This document shows positions 1-7,432 of a DNA stretch of 64,000 nucleotides, piece after piece. The first letter of the stretch is position 1. Each line of letters starts with the position of its first letter. Position numbers and translations under genes: made by a program. This DNA comes from RGIG3528 sp045616485. Lineage in GTDB: Bacteria; Bacillota; Clostridia; Lachnospirales; Lachnospiraceae. The stretch covers positions 1 to 64,000 of the forward strand of contig JAZLGU010000055.1 in assembly GCA_045616485.1 (NCBI GenBank), read 5' to 3'. Under the pieces are notes generated by a model. It ran no database searches, had not been told where the DNA came from, and saw nothing but the letters and a program-made list of their open reading frames with translations.

Positions 1-43
1 TCCTTGGCTCACAGAACGACATGGCTACGATCCGACTTCCCCT

Positions 44-58
44 TGACAATTTTTGTCA
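44..58. other. short hairpin just downstream of uxaC
   Basis: A six-base perfect inverted repeat (TGACAA at 44-49, TTGTCA at 53-58, three-base spacer) lies 9 bases beyond the uxaC stop codon on the minus strand. No clear T-run follows on either strand, so it is a weak terminator candidate at best. Nothing else is recognisable in bases 1-66. Confidence 0.3.
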
Positions 59-66
59 GCTCTAAA

Positions 67-1467
67 TTAGAACTGGAAGTAATTCTTAGTATTGTTATAA
101 GAAATATCCTGAACCATCTGTCCCAGGAACTCCATATCACAAGGATACTCGCCGTTTTCTACCCATGTGCCTATGAGATTGCAGAGAATACGTCTGAAAT
201 ATTCATGACGAGTGTAGGAAAGGAAGCTTCTGGAGTCTGTCAGCATACCAACAAAATTGGAGAGGAGAGACAGATTAGCTAAAGATGTCATCTGATCCTG
301 CATGCCTACTTTATGATCATTGAACCACCAAGCAGAACCCTGCTGAACTTTACCAGCTGTAGGACCGGACTGGAAGCAGCCGATGACTGTGCCGATGGCA
401 GCATTGTCAATAGGATTTAAGGAGTAGATGATGGTCTTTGGAAGCTCGTCTGTAGCATTGAGGCCGTTAAGGAAGGCAGCCATCTCAGCGGAGGATGAGT
501 AAGTATTGATAGCATCATAACCTGTGTCAGGGCCCAGCTTATTGAACATAAACTTGTTATTATCACGGATAGCACCGTAGTGAAGCTGCATTACCCAGTC
601 GCGCTTATGGTACTCACGACCAACAAACATCATGAAGGCTGTCTTAAACTGGAGCTCCTGCAGCTTGGTAGGCATAGTGCCATTCTTTCTGGCTGCGAAG
701 ATAGCCTCGATTTCGGCCTCAGTTGCAGGCTGGAACATAACATATTCAAGAGCATGGTCAGAAACCTTACAGCCATTTTCAGCAAAGAAATCCATACGGT
801 TGGAAAGAGCTGCACAGAGATCCTTGAAGGTATTAATCTTAATACCGGATCTGTCTTCCAGCTTGGCAAGATAATCAAGGAAATCTACTTTTTCAAGATT
901 CATAGCCTTGTCAGGGCGCCATGCAGGGATTACACGAACATCAAATGTCTCGTCAGCCTTGATCTTCTGATGCCATTCCAGAGTATCGATAGGATCATCT
1001 GTAGTACAGATAACCTCAACATTGGACTGCTTAATGAGATCGCGAACTGTCATAGTGCCGGATGTAAGCTTTTTATTACATACTTCCCAAGCTTCTGCAG
1101 CTGTTTTTGGAGAGAGAGGCTTGTCAAAACCAAAATATCTCTGAAGCTCTAAATGGCTCCAATGATAAAGAGGATTGCCAATGGCTTTCTGCAGAGTCTC
1201 TGTCCATTTTACAAATTTGTCGTAGTCTACAGCATCACCGGTAATGAATTTTTCATCAACACCGTTGGTACGCATCTGACGCCACTTATAATGGTCGCCA
1301 CCCAGCCACACCTGGGTAATGTTTTCGAATGATCTGTTTTCTGCGATTTCCTTTGGACTGATATGGCAGTGATAGTCGATGATAGGCATCTTGGCAGCAT
1401 AATCGTGATAAAGACGCTTTGCAGTCTCGTTAGAAAGAAGGAAATCCTGATCCATAAACTGTCTCAT
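67..1467 (-). CDS. uxaC: glucuronate (uronate) isomerase
   Basis: Cytosolic aldose-ketose isomerase that converts D-glucuronate to D-fructuronate and D-galacturonate to D-tagaturonate, the entry step of hexuronate catabolism. The 466-residue product has the usual length of the UxaC family (amidohydrolase superfamily). The metal-binding motif DYHCHIS (residues 31-37) sits near the N-terminus as expected, and the C-terminal half keeps family blocks such as ARKNGTMP and GMLTDSRSFLSYTRHEYFRR (in part). The ATG start is preceded by AAGGAG at a normal distance. It lies 14 bases after the LacI-type regulator gene and is probably cotranscribed with it, divergently from uxaB/uxaA. Regulation by the operator at 2539-2552 is inferred from position. 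Confidence 0.95.
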   Translation of the reverse strand: MRQFMDQDFLLSNETAKRLYHDYAAKMPIIDYHCHISPKEIAENRSFENITQVWLGGDHYKWRQMRTNGVDEKFITGDAVDYDKFVKWTETLQKAIGNPLYHWSHLELQRYFGFDKPLSPKTAAEAWEVCNKKLTSGTMTVRDLIKQSNVEVICTTDDPIDTLEWHQKIKADETFDVRVIPAWRPDKAMNLEKVDFLDYLAKLEDRSGIKINTFKDLCAALSNRMDFFAENGCKVSDHALEYVMFQPATEAEIEAIFAARKNGTMPTKLQELQFKTAFMMFVGREYHKRDWVMQLHYGAIRDNNKFMFNKLGPDTGYDAINTYSSSAEMAAFLNGLNATDELPKTIIYSLNPIDNAAIGTVIGCFQSGPTAGKVQQGSAWWFNDHKVGMQDQMTSLANLSLLSNFVGMLTDSRSFLSYTRHEYFRRILCNLIGTWVENGEYPCDMEFLGQMVQDISYNNTKNYFQF

Positions 1468-1481
1468 TTTAGTTAGTCTCC

Positions 1482-2486
1482 TTAATTAAATAATGTAGTT
1501 TCACGCTCAATGAGATCATTGGAAAGAGTAGTACGATTAGGTACTGTAGTCTTGTCTAAGACTCTCATGAGATTTGTTACTGTGGTGATAGATAAAGCTT
1601 CCACATGATTGTCTATGGAAGTAAGCTCAGGGTAAGCACATTCGGAAATAATGGAATTGTTATAGCCTACAATCTGAATCTGTTCCGGCACTTTAATATC
1701 ATGTTTAAGGGCATATTTTAATGCAGCAGCAGCCAGCTGGTCTTCAGATGCTACAACCGCGTCCGGAAGCTCACCTGTATTGGCTACATGCTCCAAAATA
1801 TCATAAGTTTTTTTGATGTTATTCGGGCAGTTAATCATAAGCTTTTCGTCCGGGGTAATGCCATTGGTAGTCATGGCATCCTTGTAGCCTGCAAGCTTTT
1901 TAAGACCTGAATAAGACTTGGAAGTATAGAGATAAAGGACATTTTTAGCGCCCTTGGATACCAAAAGGTTTACTACATCAAATACAGCCTGATAGTCGTC
2001 GCAAAGAGTACAGAAAATATTAGGATGCTCTATGTAACCGTTGATAACCATAATAGGAATATCATTAGCAGCATCGGTAATATACTTATTGTCTTTTTTG
2101 CTGGACTCCAAAAAACTGGAACCTACAAGGATAATGGCGTCCACTCTTTTGCCGATAAGAAGCTGCAGATATTTCTGCTTATTCTCCAGCTCGGAGCCTG
2201 TACAGCACAGAAAAGAGTCGTAGCCGTTTTTTCTAAGATTCTGCTCCAGGTAGTATACTGCATTGGCCTGGAAAGGGTCGGATGAATCAGCACACATAAT
2301 ACCTATGGTGCGCATAGTATTAAGACCCAGACCTCTGGCAAAAACATTAGGTGTATAACCACACTCCTGCATGATCTGCAAAACTTTCTGCTTTGTGGCA
2401 TCGCTTACATTAGGGCTGCCATTAAGAACTCTGGAAACTGTGGCTATGGAAACACCGGATTTTTCTGAAATATCGTAAATATTCAT
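1482..2486 (-). CDS. LacI/GalR-family transcriptional regulator of hexuronate genes
   Basis: DNA-binding repressor-type protein of about 334 residues. The first 45 residues form the LacI helix-turn-helix and hinge (IYDISEKSGVSIATVSRVLN then NVSDATKQKVL), followed by a periplasmic-binding-protein-like sensor domain (GIMCADSSDPFQ to the C-terminus). I chose the ATG at 2486, which gives the canonical family N-terminus MNIYDISEKSG; an in-frame TTG at 2504 would add six residues. The ribosome binding site is weak (GGGGG about 11 bases upstream). It lies between uxaC and the divergent uxaB operon, and three similar palindromes next to the module's promoters suggest that it controls both directions and its own expression. 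The inducer is unknown; a hexuronate or KDG-type compound is an inference. Confidence 0.9.
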   Translation of the reverse strand: MNIYDISEKSGVSIATVSRVLNGSPNVSDATKQKVLQIMQECGYTPNVFARGLGLNTMRTIGIMCADSSDPFQANAVYYLEQNLRKNGYDSFLCCTGSELENKQKYLQLLIGKRVDAIILVGSSFLESSKKDNKYITDAANDIPIMVINGYIEHPNIFCTLCDDYQAVFDVVNLLVSKGAKNVLYLYTSKSYSGLKKLAGYKDAMTTNGITPDEKLMINCPNNIKKTYDILEHVANTGELPDAVVASEDQLAAAALKYALKHDIKVPEQIQIVGYNNSIISECAYPELTSIDNHVEALSITTVTNLMRVLDKTTVPNRTTLSNDLIERETTLFN

Positions 2487-2507
2487 AGTATAAGAAACCC
2501 CCAAAAC

Positions 2508-2523
2508 TGTGTGTTTTCACACA
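2508..2523 (-). promoter_or_regulatory. hairpin in lacI-type gene leader
   Basis: TGTGTG at 2508-2513 and CACACA at 2518-2523 form a six-base inverted repeat with a TTTT spacer. It lies in the untranslated leader of the regulator gene, about 20 bases before its start. It could be a second regulator contact site or an RNA hairpin that limits translation; the sequence alone does not decide. Confidence 0.35.
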
Positions 2524-2538
2524 AAAATATATTGCTAA

Positions 2539-2552
2539 TGAAAGCACTTACA
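2539..2552 (-). promoter_or_regulatory. LacI-family operator for regulator-uxaC operon
   Basis: Read on the minus strand this is TGTAAGTGCTTTCA, which matches the operator at 2667-2680 at 11 of 14 positions. It lies just downstream of the -10 box of the minus-strand promoter, where a bound repressor would block transcription. It implies autoregulation of the LacI-family gene. Confidence 0.6.
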
Positions 2553-2555
2553 AAA

Positions 2556-2584
2556 AGTATACACCTGATTGGCAAATTTAACAA
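2556..2584 (-). promoter_or_regulatory. sigma-A-type promoter for regulator-uxaC
   Basis: On the minus strand, TTGTTA (2579-2584) and TATACT (2556-2561) are separated by exactly 17 bases. The start point would fall near 2550, inside the operator-like palindrome at 2539-2552. Confidence 0.65.
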
Positions 2585-2631
2585 GTAATTTTTCTATAAA
2601 AAGATTTTACAAAAATACAATCTAATTATTA

Positions 2632-2660
2632 TTGACATTAAGACTCAAACGATGTAATAT
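2632..2660 (+). promoter_or_regulatory. sigma-A-type promoter for uxaB-uxaA-kdgK
   Basis: TTGACA (2632-2637), a 17-base spacer and TAATAT (2655-2660) make a near-consensus promoter. The predicted start near 2667 coincides with the operator palindrome. The resulting leader to uxaB would be about 358 bases, which is unusually long and holds the nested inverted-repeat element. Confidence 0.8.
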
Positions 2661-2666
2661 GGCGAA

Positions 2667-2680
2667 TGTAAACGCTTACA
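2667..2680 (+). promoter_or_regulatory. LacI/CRE-type operator at uxaB promoter
   Basis: TGTAAACGCTTACA is a near-perfect palindrome of the LacI-family type, placed seven bases after the -10 box. It also fits the catabolite-responsive-element consensus recognised by CcpA, so control by the local regulator, by a CcpA homologue, or by both is possible. Similar sites at the two other promoters of the module favour the local regulator. Confidence 0.75.
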
Positions 2681-2690
2681 TGTAACTAAA

Positions 2691-2958
2691 GTTACTATTT
2701 GTAGTCAATCATTAAAATGTAGCAGGCGCAAGCTTGCTTGCAGGCTGATACATTTAAGGATTGGACTGTAAAGGCTGTTCTAAATTCATGAAATAGACCA
2801 TGAGCTGCGTTAGCAGCGAGCTACAGCGAAGCTGGAGCGGTCTATGAATGAATGCCAGAACAGACTGCAAATAGTAACGAAGAAATGCGTGTATTAACAT
2901 AGTACATTTAACTTCGGTCTATGAATGAATGCCAGAACAGACTGCAAATAGTAACGAA
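2691..2958 (+). repeat. nested inverted-repeat element with duplicated 44-base arm in uxaB leader
   Basis: The outer left arm (2691-2706) is complementary, with one G-T wobble, to 2863-2878 and equally to 2940-2955. Inside lie a hairpin closed by AAATGTA (2715-2721) and TACATTT (2749-2755), and a long stem formed by CTGTTCT, TTCAT and ATAGACC (2775-2799) with GGTCTAT, ATGAA and AGAACAG (2839-2863). That stem encloses two small hairpins (2804-2817 and 2824-2834). The right arm (2838-2881) is repeated exactly, 44 of 44 bases, at 2915-2958. No coding capacity was found. It may be a structured RNA leader, a palindromic mobile repeat (MITE/REP type), or both; I cannot assign it to a known family. 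Confidence 0.7.
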
Positions 2959-3024
2959 AGAAATGTACCCCCGGCGTTACCAGATGTAAATTAGCCATAT
3001 CGGCATAAAGAAAGGCGAAAGAAA

Positions 3025-4491
3025 ATGGAATTATTAAACAAGCAGATGACAAAGAAAACAGATCGTCCTATTAAGGTCGTACAGTTCGGAGAAGGTAACT
3101 TCCTTCGTGCATTTGTTGACTACATGATCGACATTACCAATGAGAAGGGATTATTCAACGGAGACATTGTTCTCATTAAGCCTATTGAATTTGGTAGTCT
3201 TGATATGTTCCATGAGCAGGATTGCCAGTATACAGTTACACTTTCCGGTCGTGATGAGAACGGAGAGGCAAAGGTAGTTGACCGTATCGTTACTTCCGTA
3301 GCAGATGCTGTAGCAGCTACAGATGAGTACGAGAAGTACAATGATTTAGCAAAGATTGATACTCTCCGTTTTGTAGTATCCAATACTACAGAGGCAGGTA
3401 TCGTTTATGACGAAAATGATAAATTTGAGCTTTGTCCACCTGTTTCTTTCCCAGGCAAGCTTACTAAGTTCTTATATACCAGATATGAGCATTTTAACGG
3501 CGACATGAGCAAGGGCCTTGTAATGCTTCCTGTAGAGCTTATTGATGACAACGGTATGCACCTTAAGGAGTGTGTTCTTAAGCAGTGCGCCAACTGGAAT
3601 CTTCCTGCAGAGTTTGTTACATGGGTTAAGGAAGCATGTGTATTTACCCAGACTCTCGTAGACCGTATTGTTACAGGCTATCCAAGAGGCAAAGAGCAGC
3701 CACATTGGGACAGATACGGCTATCAGGATAAGATTATGGTTACAGCAGAGCCATTCTCCCTTTGGGTTATTGAGTCTGACAAGGATATCTCCAAGGAGTT
3801 CCCTCTTCCTGATGCAGGCTGTCATGTAGTATTTACAAAGGATCATCATCCATATAAGCAGCGTAAGGTACGTATTCTTAATGGCGCTCATACCTGTTCC
3901 GTTCTTGGTGCTTACCTCTATGGCACAGACATTGTACGCGATATGATGAATACTCCCGTACTTAGAAAATTTGTTGAAGATGCAGTATATGAGGAAATCA
4001 TTCCTACACTTACACTTCCTGCAGAAGAGTGTAAGGATTTTGCAAAATCCGTATTTGACCGTTTTGACAATCCATATGTTGATCATGCGCTCCTTGCAAT
4101 TTCCCTTAATTCAGTGTCCAAGTGGAAGGCAAGAGTAATGCCAAGCTTCTTAGGCTGTATCAAGAACAATGGCAAGTGCCCTGACAGACTTGGTTTCTCC
4201 CTGGCAGCGCTTATGGCCTTCTATACAGGCTCAGAGATCAGAGAAAAGGCTCTTATCGGTCATAGAGACGGACAGGAGTACAATATTCTGGACGACGCAG
4301 CAGTTCTTGATTTTATGGCTGCCAATTCAGGAAAGAGTGCAGCTGAATATGCTCACGCATTCCTTTCCAATGTTGATTTCTGGGATCAGGATCTTTCAGC
4401 CCTTGCAGATGTTGAAGAGAAGGTTACATCTTACCTTGTTTCCATCCGTGAGAACGGCATGAAGGCTACTATTGACAAGCTTTTTGCATAA
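3025..4491 (+). CDS. uxaB: tagaturonate reductase (altronate oxidoreductase)
   Basis: NADH-dependent cytosolic reductase that converts D-tagaturonate to D-altronate, the second step of galacturonate catabolism. The 488-residue product is the usual length for the mannitol dehydrogenase superfamily. The N-terminal nucleotide-binding region has VVQFGEGNFLRAF (residues 18-30), and the catalytic-domain signature KVRILNGAH is at residues 281-289. The ATG start follows GAAAGG. The gene lies 18 bases before uxaA and 1.56 kb from divergent uxaC, so three consecutive pathway steps cluster here. Fructuronate reductase (UxuB) is related, but the UxaB call is supported by the neighbouring altronate dehydratase. 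Its leader carries the operator at 2667-2680. Confidence 0.93.
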   Translation: MELLNKQMTKKTDRPIKVVQFGEGNFLRAFVDYMIDITNEKGLFNGDIVLIKPIEFGSLDMFHEQDCQYTVTLSGRDENGEAKVVDRIVTSVADAVAATDEYEKYNDLAKIDTLRFVVSNTTEAGIVYDENDKFELCPPVSFPGKLTKFLYTRYEHFNGDMSKGLVMLPVELIDDNGMHLKECVLKQCANWNLPAEFVTWVKEACVFTQTLVDRIVTGYPRGKEQPHWDRYGYQDKIMVTAEPFSLWVIESDKDISKEFPLPDAGCHVVFTKDHHPYKQRKVRILNGAHTCSVLGAYLYGTDIVRDMMNTPVLRKFVEDAVYEEIIPTLTLPAEECKDFAKSVFDRFDNPYVDHALLAISLNSVSKWKARVMPSFLGCIKNNGKCPDRLGFSLAALMAFYTGSEIREKALIGHRDGQEYNILDDAAVLDFMAANSGKSAAEYAHAFLSNVDFWDQDLSALADVEEKVTSYLVSIRENGMKATIDKLFA

Positions 4492-4509
4492 ACAGACCCG
4501 GAGAAAAAT

Positions 4510-6015
4510 ATGGATTACATTATAATTAATGAAAAGGACAATGTTGCAGTTGCGCTTACAGACCTTTCAAAGGGTACTGTGATTACTACAAAAAATGGCC
4601 CTGTTACATTTAAAGAAGATATCTTAAGAGGTCATAAGGTGACTCTCTGTGACCTTAAGGCCGGTGAAAATGTTATTAAGTACGGCGATCCTATTGGTCA
4701 TGTTACCGTAGATGTGGCTTCCGGCTGTCACGTACATACACAGAATGTCAAGACCAATTTAGGCGATCTGCTTGAGTATGAGTATCATCCTGAAATGGCT
4801 GCTTCTTATACAAAAGAAGAGGCTGTTAAAAATGGTACGGCAGGTGAGGCATTTTTCGACGGCTTTGTTCGTAAAGATGGCAGCGTAGGTGTACGTAATG
4901 ACATCTGGATTATTCCTACTGTCGGATGCGTAAACAATATCGCTACCAAGATGGCGGAAGTAAATAAAAAGTACCTTAAGGGATCTGTAGATGATATCAT
5001 TGCTTTTCCACATCCTTATGGCTGTTCTCAGATGGGCGACGATCAGGAAAACACACGTACAGTACTGGCTGATATGATTCATCATCCAAATGCAGGCGGT
5101 GTTCTGGTTTTGGGCCTGGGCTGTGAGAATTCCAATATAGATGTTCTTAAGGGATATATTGGTGATTACGATGAAAATCGCGTAAAATTCCTGGTTTGTC
5201 AGGAGTCAGACGACGAGTTCTCTGATGCTGAAAAGCTTATTAAAGAGCTTATAGATTTTGCTGCAGGATTTGAGAGAGAAAAAGTGTCCGCATCAAAGCT
5301 TATTATTGGTATGAAGTGCGGCGGTTCAGACGGTCTTTCAGGCATTACTGCCAATCCTACAGTTGGTCTTTTCTCTGACAATCTGGTATCTAAAGGTGGT
5401 ACTACCATTCTTACAGAAGTACCTGAAATGTTTGGAGCAGAGACTCTTCTCATGAACAGATGTGAAAATAAGGAGACATTTGATAAAACAGTCTGCCTTA
5501 TCAATAATTTCAAAGAGTACTTCATGAGAAATAATCAGACCATTTATGAGAATCCTTCACCGGGTAATAAGAAGGGCGGCATTTCCACACTTGAAGACAA
5601 GTCTTTGGGATGCACACAAAAGTCAGGCTCAGCACCTGTTGTGGGAGTACTTGAGTATGGCGAAAGAGTAGCGAAGCCGGGCCTCAATCTTTTGTCCGCT
5701 CCGGGCAATGATCTGGTAGCAGCTACAGCTCTTGCTGTTTCCGGTGCGCAGATTGTTCTTTTTACTACAGGACGCGGTACACCTTTTGCATCACCGGTGC
5801 CTACAGTAAAGATTTCTACCAATTCTTACCTGGCAGGAAAAAAAGATAAGTGGATCGATTTTAACTGCGGCGTACTGGTAGAAGGTAAAGATAAGGACGA
5901 GCTGGCAGAGGAGCTTTTTGATTATGTTCTTTCTGTAGCATCAGGTAAAAAAGTTAAGTCCGAAGAGGCCGGTTTCCACGATATGGCTATCTTTAAGCAG
6001 GGCGTAACACTTTAA
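4510..6015 (+). CDS. uxaA: altronate dehydratase
   Basis: Dehydrates D-altronate to 2-keto-3-deoxy-D-gluconate (KDG) in the cytosol; members are iron-dependent. The 501-residue protein has the two-part family layout: an N-terminal SAF-like domain (about residues 1-95, including CHVHTQNVKTN) and a C-terminal dehydratase domain with HPYGCSQMGDD, MKCGGSDGLSGI and GRGTPFASPVPTVKISTN. The full length argues against the split UxaA variants. The ATG follows CGGAG and lies 18 bases after uxaB, so the two are probably translated from one mRNA. Related galactarate dehydratase (GarD) is an alternative family member, but context favours UxaA. Confidence 0.94.
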   Translation: MDYIIINEKDNVAVALTDLSKGTVITTKNGPVTFKEDILRGHKVTLCDLKAGENVIKYGDPIGHVTVDVASGCHVHTQNVKTNLGDLLEYEYHPEMAASYTKEEAVKNGTAGEAFFDGFVRKDGSVGVRNDIWIIPTVGCVNNIATKMAEVNKKYLKGSVDDIIAFPHPYGCSQMGDDQENTRTVLADMIHHPNAGGVLVLGLGCENSNIDVLKGYIGDYDENRVKFLVCQESDDEFSDAEKLIKELIDFAAGFEREKVSASKLIIGMKCGGSDGLSGITANPTVGLFSDNLVSKGGTTILTEVPEMFGAETLLMNRCENKETFDKTVCLINNFKEYFMRNNQTIYENPSPGNKKGGISTLEDKSLGCTQKSGSAPVVGVLEYGERVAKPGLNLLSAPGNDLVAATALAVSGAQIVLFTTGRGTPFASPVPTVKISTNSYLAGKKDKWIDFNCGVLVEGKDKDELAEELFDYVLSVASGKKVKSEEAGFHDMAIFKQGVTL

Positions 6016-6076
6016 TAATTATGAGTTTTAGCCGAAAGGCGCAAATATAAACTAAACACTTAAGGAGATAAATAAC

Positions 6077-7108
6077 ATGGCAAAAGTTATTACTATGGGC
6101 GAGATCATGCTCAGACTTTCCACACCAAACAACGAGAAATTCATTCAGGCTGACGAGTTTGACATTAACTACGGCGGCGGCGAGGCTAACGTTGCAGTTT
6201 CTTTGGCAAATTATGGCCACGATGCAGAGTACGTTACAGCACTTCCTGCAAACGAGATCGGTGACTGCGCAATTGCAGCTCTCAGAAAGTACAATGTTAA
6301 GACAGATAATATCGCTCGTTGTGGCGAAAGAGTAGGTATCTACTATCTTGAGACAGGTTCTTCCCTTCGTCCTTCAAAGGTAGTTTATGATAGAGCACAT
6401 TCCTCTATCTCTACAGCAACAGCTGCAGATTTCGACTTCGACAAGATCTTCGAGGGCGCTGACTGGTTCCATTTCACAGGTATTACACCGGCAGTATCTG
6501 ATGCAGCAGCAGTTCTTACAGAGGAAGCTCTTAAGGCAGCTAAGAAGCATGGTGTAAAGGTATCCTGCGACCTTAACTTCAGAAAGAAGCTTTGGTCTTC
6601 TGAGAAGGCTCAGAAGGTTATGAAGAACCTTATGCAGTATGTTGATGTATGTATCGGTAATGAAGAGGACGCAGAGCTGGTTCTTGGCTACAAGCCTGGT
6701 AATACAGATGTTACTTCCGGTGAGCTTGAGCTGGCTGGTTACAAGTCCATCTTCGAGCAGATGGTAGCAGATTACAATTTTGAGTACTGCGTATCCTCCC
6801 TTCGTGAGTCTCATTCAGCTTCCGACAATGGTTGGTCAGCTTGCATGTACTCCAGAGATACAAAGGAGTTCTACCATTCAAGAAAGTACAACCTTCACCC
6901 AATCGTAGACCGTGTTGGTGGCGGTGATTCCTTCGCAGCAGGCGTTATCTGTGGTCTTGTAGATGGTAAGGATTTCAAGGCAGCACTTGAGTATGGTGTA
7001 GCAGCTTCTGCTCTTAAGCATACTATTCCTGGCGATTTCAACCTTGTTACACGTAAAGAGGTAGAGACACTTGCAGGCGGTGATGCTTCAGGTAGAGTAC
7101 AGAGATAA
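6077..7108 (+). CDS. kdgK: 2-keto-3-deoxygluconate kinase (PfkB family)
   Basis: Phosphorylates KDG to 2-keto-3-deoxy-6-phosphogluconate, joining the UxaA product and, through other enzymes, the KduI branch of pectin breakdown. The 343-residue protein has the ribokinase-family N-terminal motif NYGGGEANVAVSLANYG and the C-terminal signature DRVGGGDSFAAG (residues 278-289) with catalytic D284. The ATG at 6077 follows AAGGAG. It is the last gene of the uxaB-uxaA-kdgK unit, 61 bases after uxaA, and is followed by hairpins. The KDPG aldolase expected to act next is not encoded in this window. Other PfkB sugar kinases look alike, so specificity rests mostly on context. Confidence 0.9.
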   Translation: MAKVITMGEIMLRLSTPNNEKFIQADEFDINYGGGEANVAVSLANYGHDAEYVTALPANEIGDCAIAALRKYNVKTDNIARCGERVGIYYLETGSSLRPSKVVYDRAHSSISTATAADFDFDKIFEGADWFHFTGITPAVSDAAAVLTEEALKAAKKHGVKVSCDLNFRKKLWSSEKAQKVMKNLMQYVDVCIGNEEDAELVLGYKPGNTDVTSGELELAGYKSIFEQMVADYNFEYCVSSLRESHSASDNGWSACMYSRDTKEFYHSRKYNLHPIVDRVGGGDSFAAGVICGLVDGKDFKAALEYGVAASALKHTIPGDFNLVTRKEVETLAGGDASGRVQR

Positions 7109-7134
7109 GCGCTTCGCACTAAAGTGCTCGCTTC

Positions 7135-7161
7135 AAATGAAATGACGGTGTCATTTCATTT
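7135..7161 (+). terminator. hairpin/terminator after kdgK
   Basis: AAATGAAATGAC (7135-7146) and GTCATTTCATTT (7150-7161) form a perfect 12-base-pair stem with a GGT loop, followed by GGATTTTTA. It lies 27 bases after the kdgK stop. The T-run is modest, but the position fits an intrinsic terminator. Confidence 0.65.
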
Positions 7162-7178
7162 GGATTTTTACAAAGAAT

Positions 7179-7223
7179 AAAGGCCGCAATATGGAGGCCC
7201 CTACACCCCACATTGCGGCCTTT
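7179..7223. terminator. second strong stem-loop after kdgK
   Basis: AAAGGCCGCAAT (7179-7190) pairs perfectly with ATTGCGGCCTTT (7212-7223), extended inward by TGG/CCA after one mismatch. The A-rich left and T-rich right flanks would allow terminator function on either strand, although the T-run is short. Confidence 0.55.
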
Positions 7224-7224
7224 C

Positions 7225-7251
7225 AAAACCCGGGAGTGAATCCCGGGTTTT
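7225..7251. terminator. third stem-loop, symmetrical terminator-like
   Basis: AAAACCCGGG (7225-7234) and CCCGGGTTTT (7242-7251) form a 10-base-pair stem with a seven-base loop and built-in A/T tails on both sides. It overlaps the first unit of the 29-base tandem repeat. Confidence 0.5.
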
Positions 7252-7318
7252 GATTATAGTGTGAGTGAATCCCTGATTATGATTATAGTGTGAGTGAATC
7301 CCGGGTTTTGATTATAGT
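7232..7318 (+). repeat. three tandem copies of a 29-base repeat
   Basis: Units at 7232-7260, 7261-7289 and 7290-7318. Each has the pattern GTGAGTGAATCCC, a variable centre, then GATTATAGT. Units 1 and 3 are nearly identical; unit 2 differs in the CGGGTTTT centre. The array separates the kdgK terminators from the kduI promoter. No ORF or known family was recognised. Confidence 0.85.
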
Positions 7319-7352
7319 AATCAAATTGGCAAACTTTCTGTGTTTTTGAAAG

Positions 7353-7381
7353 TTGATATTTTTGATTATGAATGATAGAAT
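7353..7381 (+). promoter_or_regulatory. promoter for kduI operon
   Basis: TTGATA (7353-7358), a 17-base spacer and TAGAAT (7376-7381) form a plausible sigma-A-type promoter, with an operator-like palindrome 10 bases downstream. This separates kduI transcription from the kdgK unit. Confidence 0.65.
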
Positions 7382-7391
7382 ATATCAAGTA

Positions 7392-7405
7392 TGTGAGTGC
7401 TTACA
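7392..7405 (+). promoter_or_regulatory. LacI-family operator at kduI promoter
   Basis: TGTGAGTGCTTACA matches the uxaB operator at 11 of 14 positions and sits just after the predicted transcription start. It links kduI and the esterase gene to the regulon of the LacI-family protein. Confidence 0.6.
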
Positions 7406-7432
7406 TGCACTCAGGAAAGATGAGGATAAAAA

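Noticed and set aside
4..282. Plus-strand ORF of 92 codons at the left edge
   Set aside because: It lies antisense to the 3' end of uxaC, has no ribosome binding site and no protein-like pattern; a shadow of the real gene.
2667..2680. Pure CcpA site (CRE) rather than LacI-family operator
   Set aside because: It fits the CRE consensus, but the related sites at 2539-2552 and 7392-7405 deviate from CRE while keeping a shared pattern, and a LacI-family gene is adjacent. CcpA control in addition cannot be excluded.
7232..7318. 29-base tandem repeat as a CRISPR array
   Set aside because: The units are directly adjacent without spacers, and there are no cas genes nearby.
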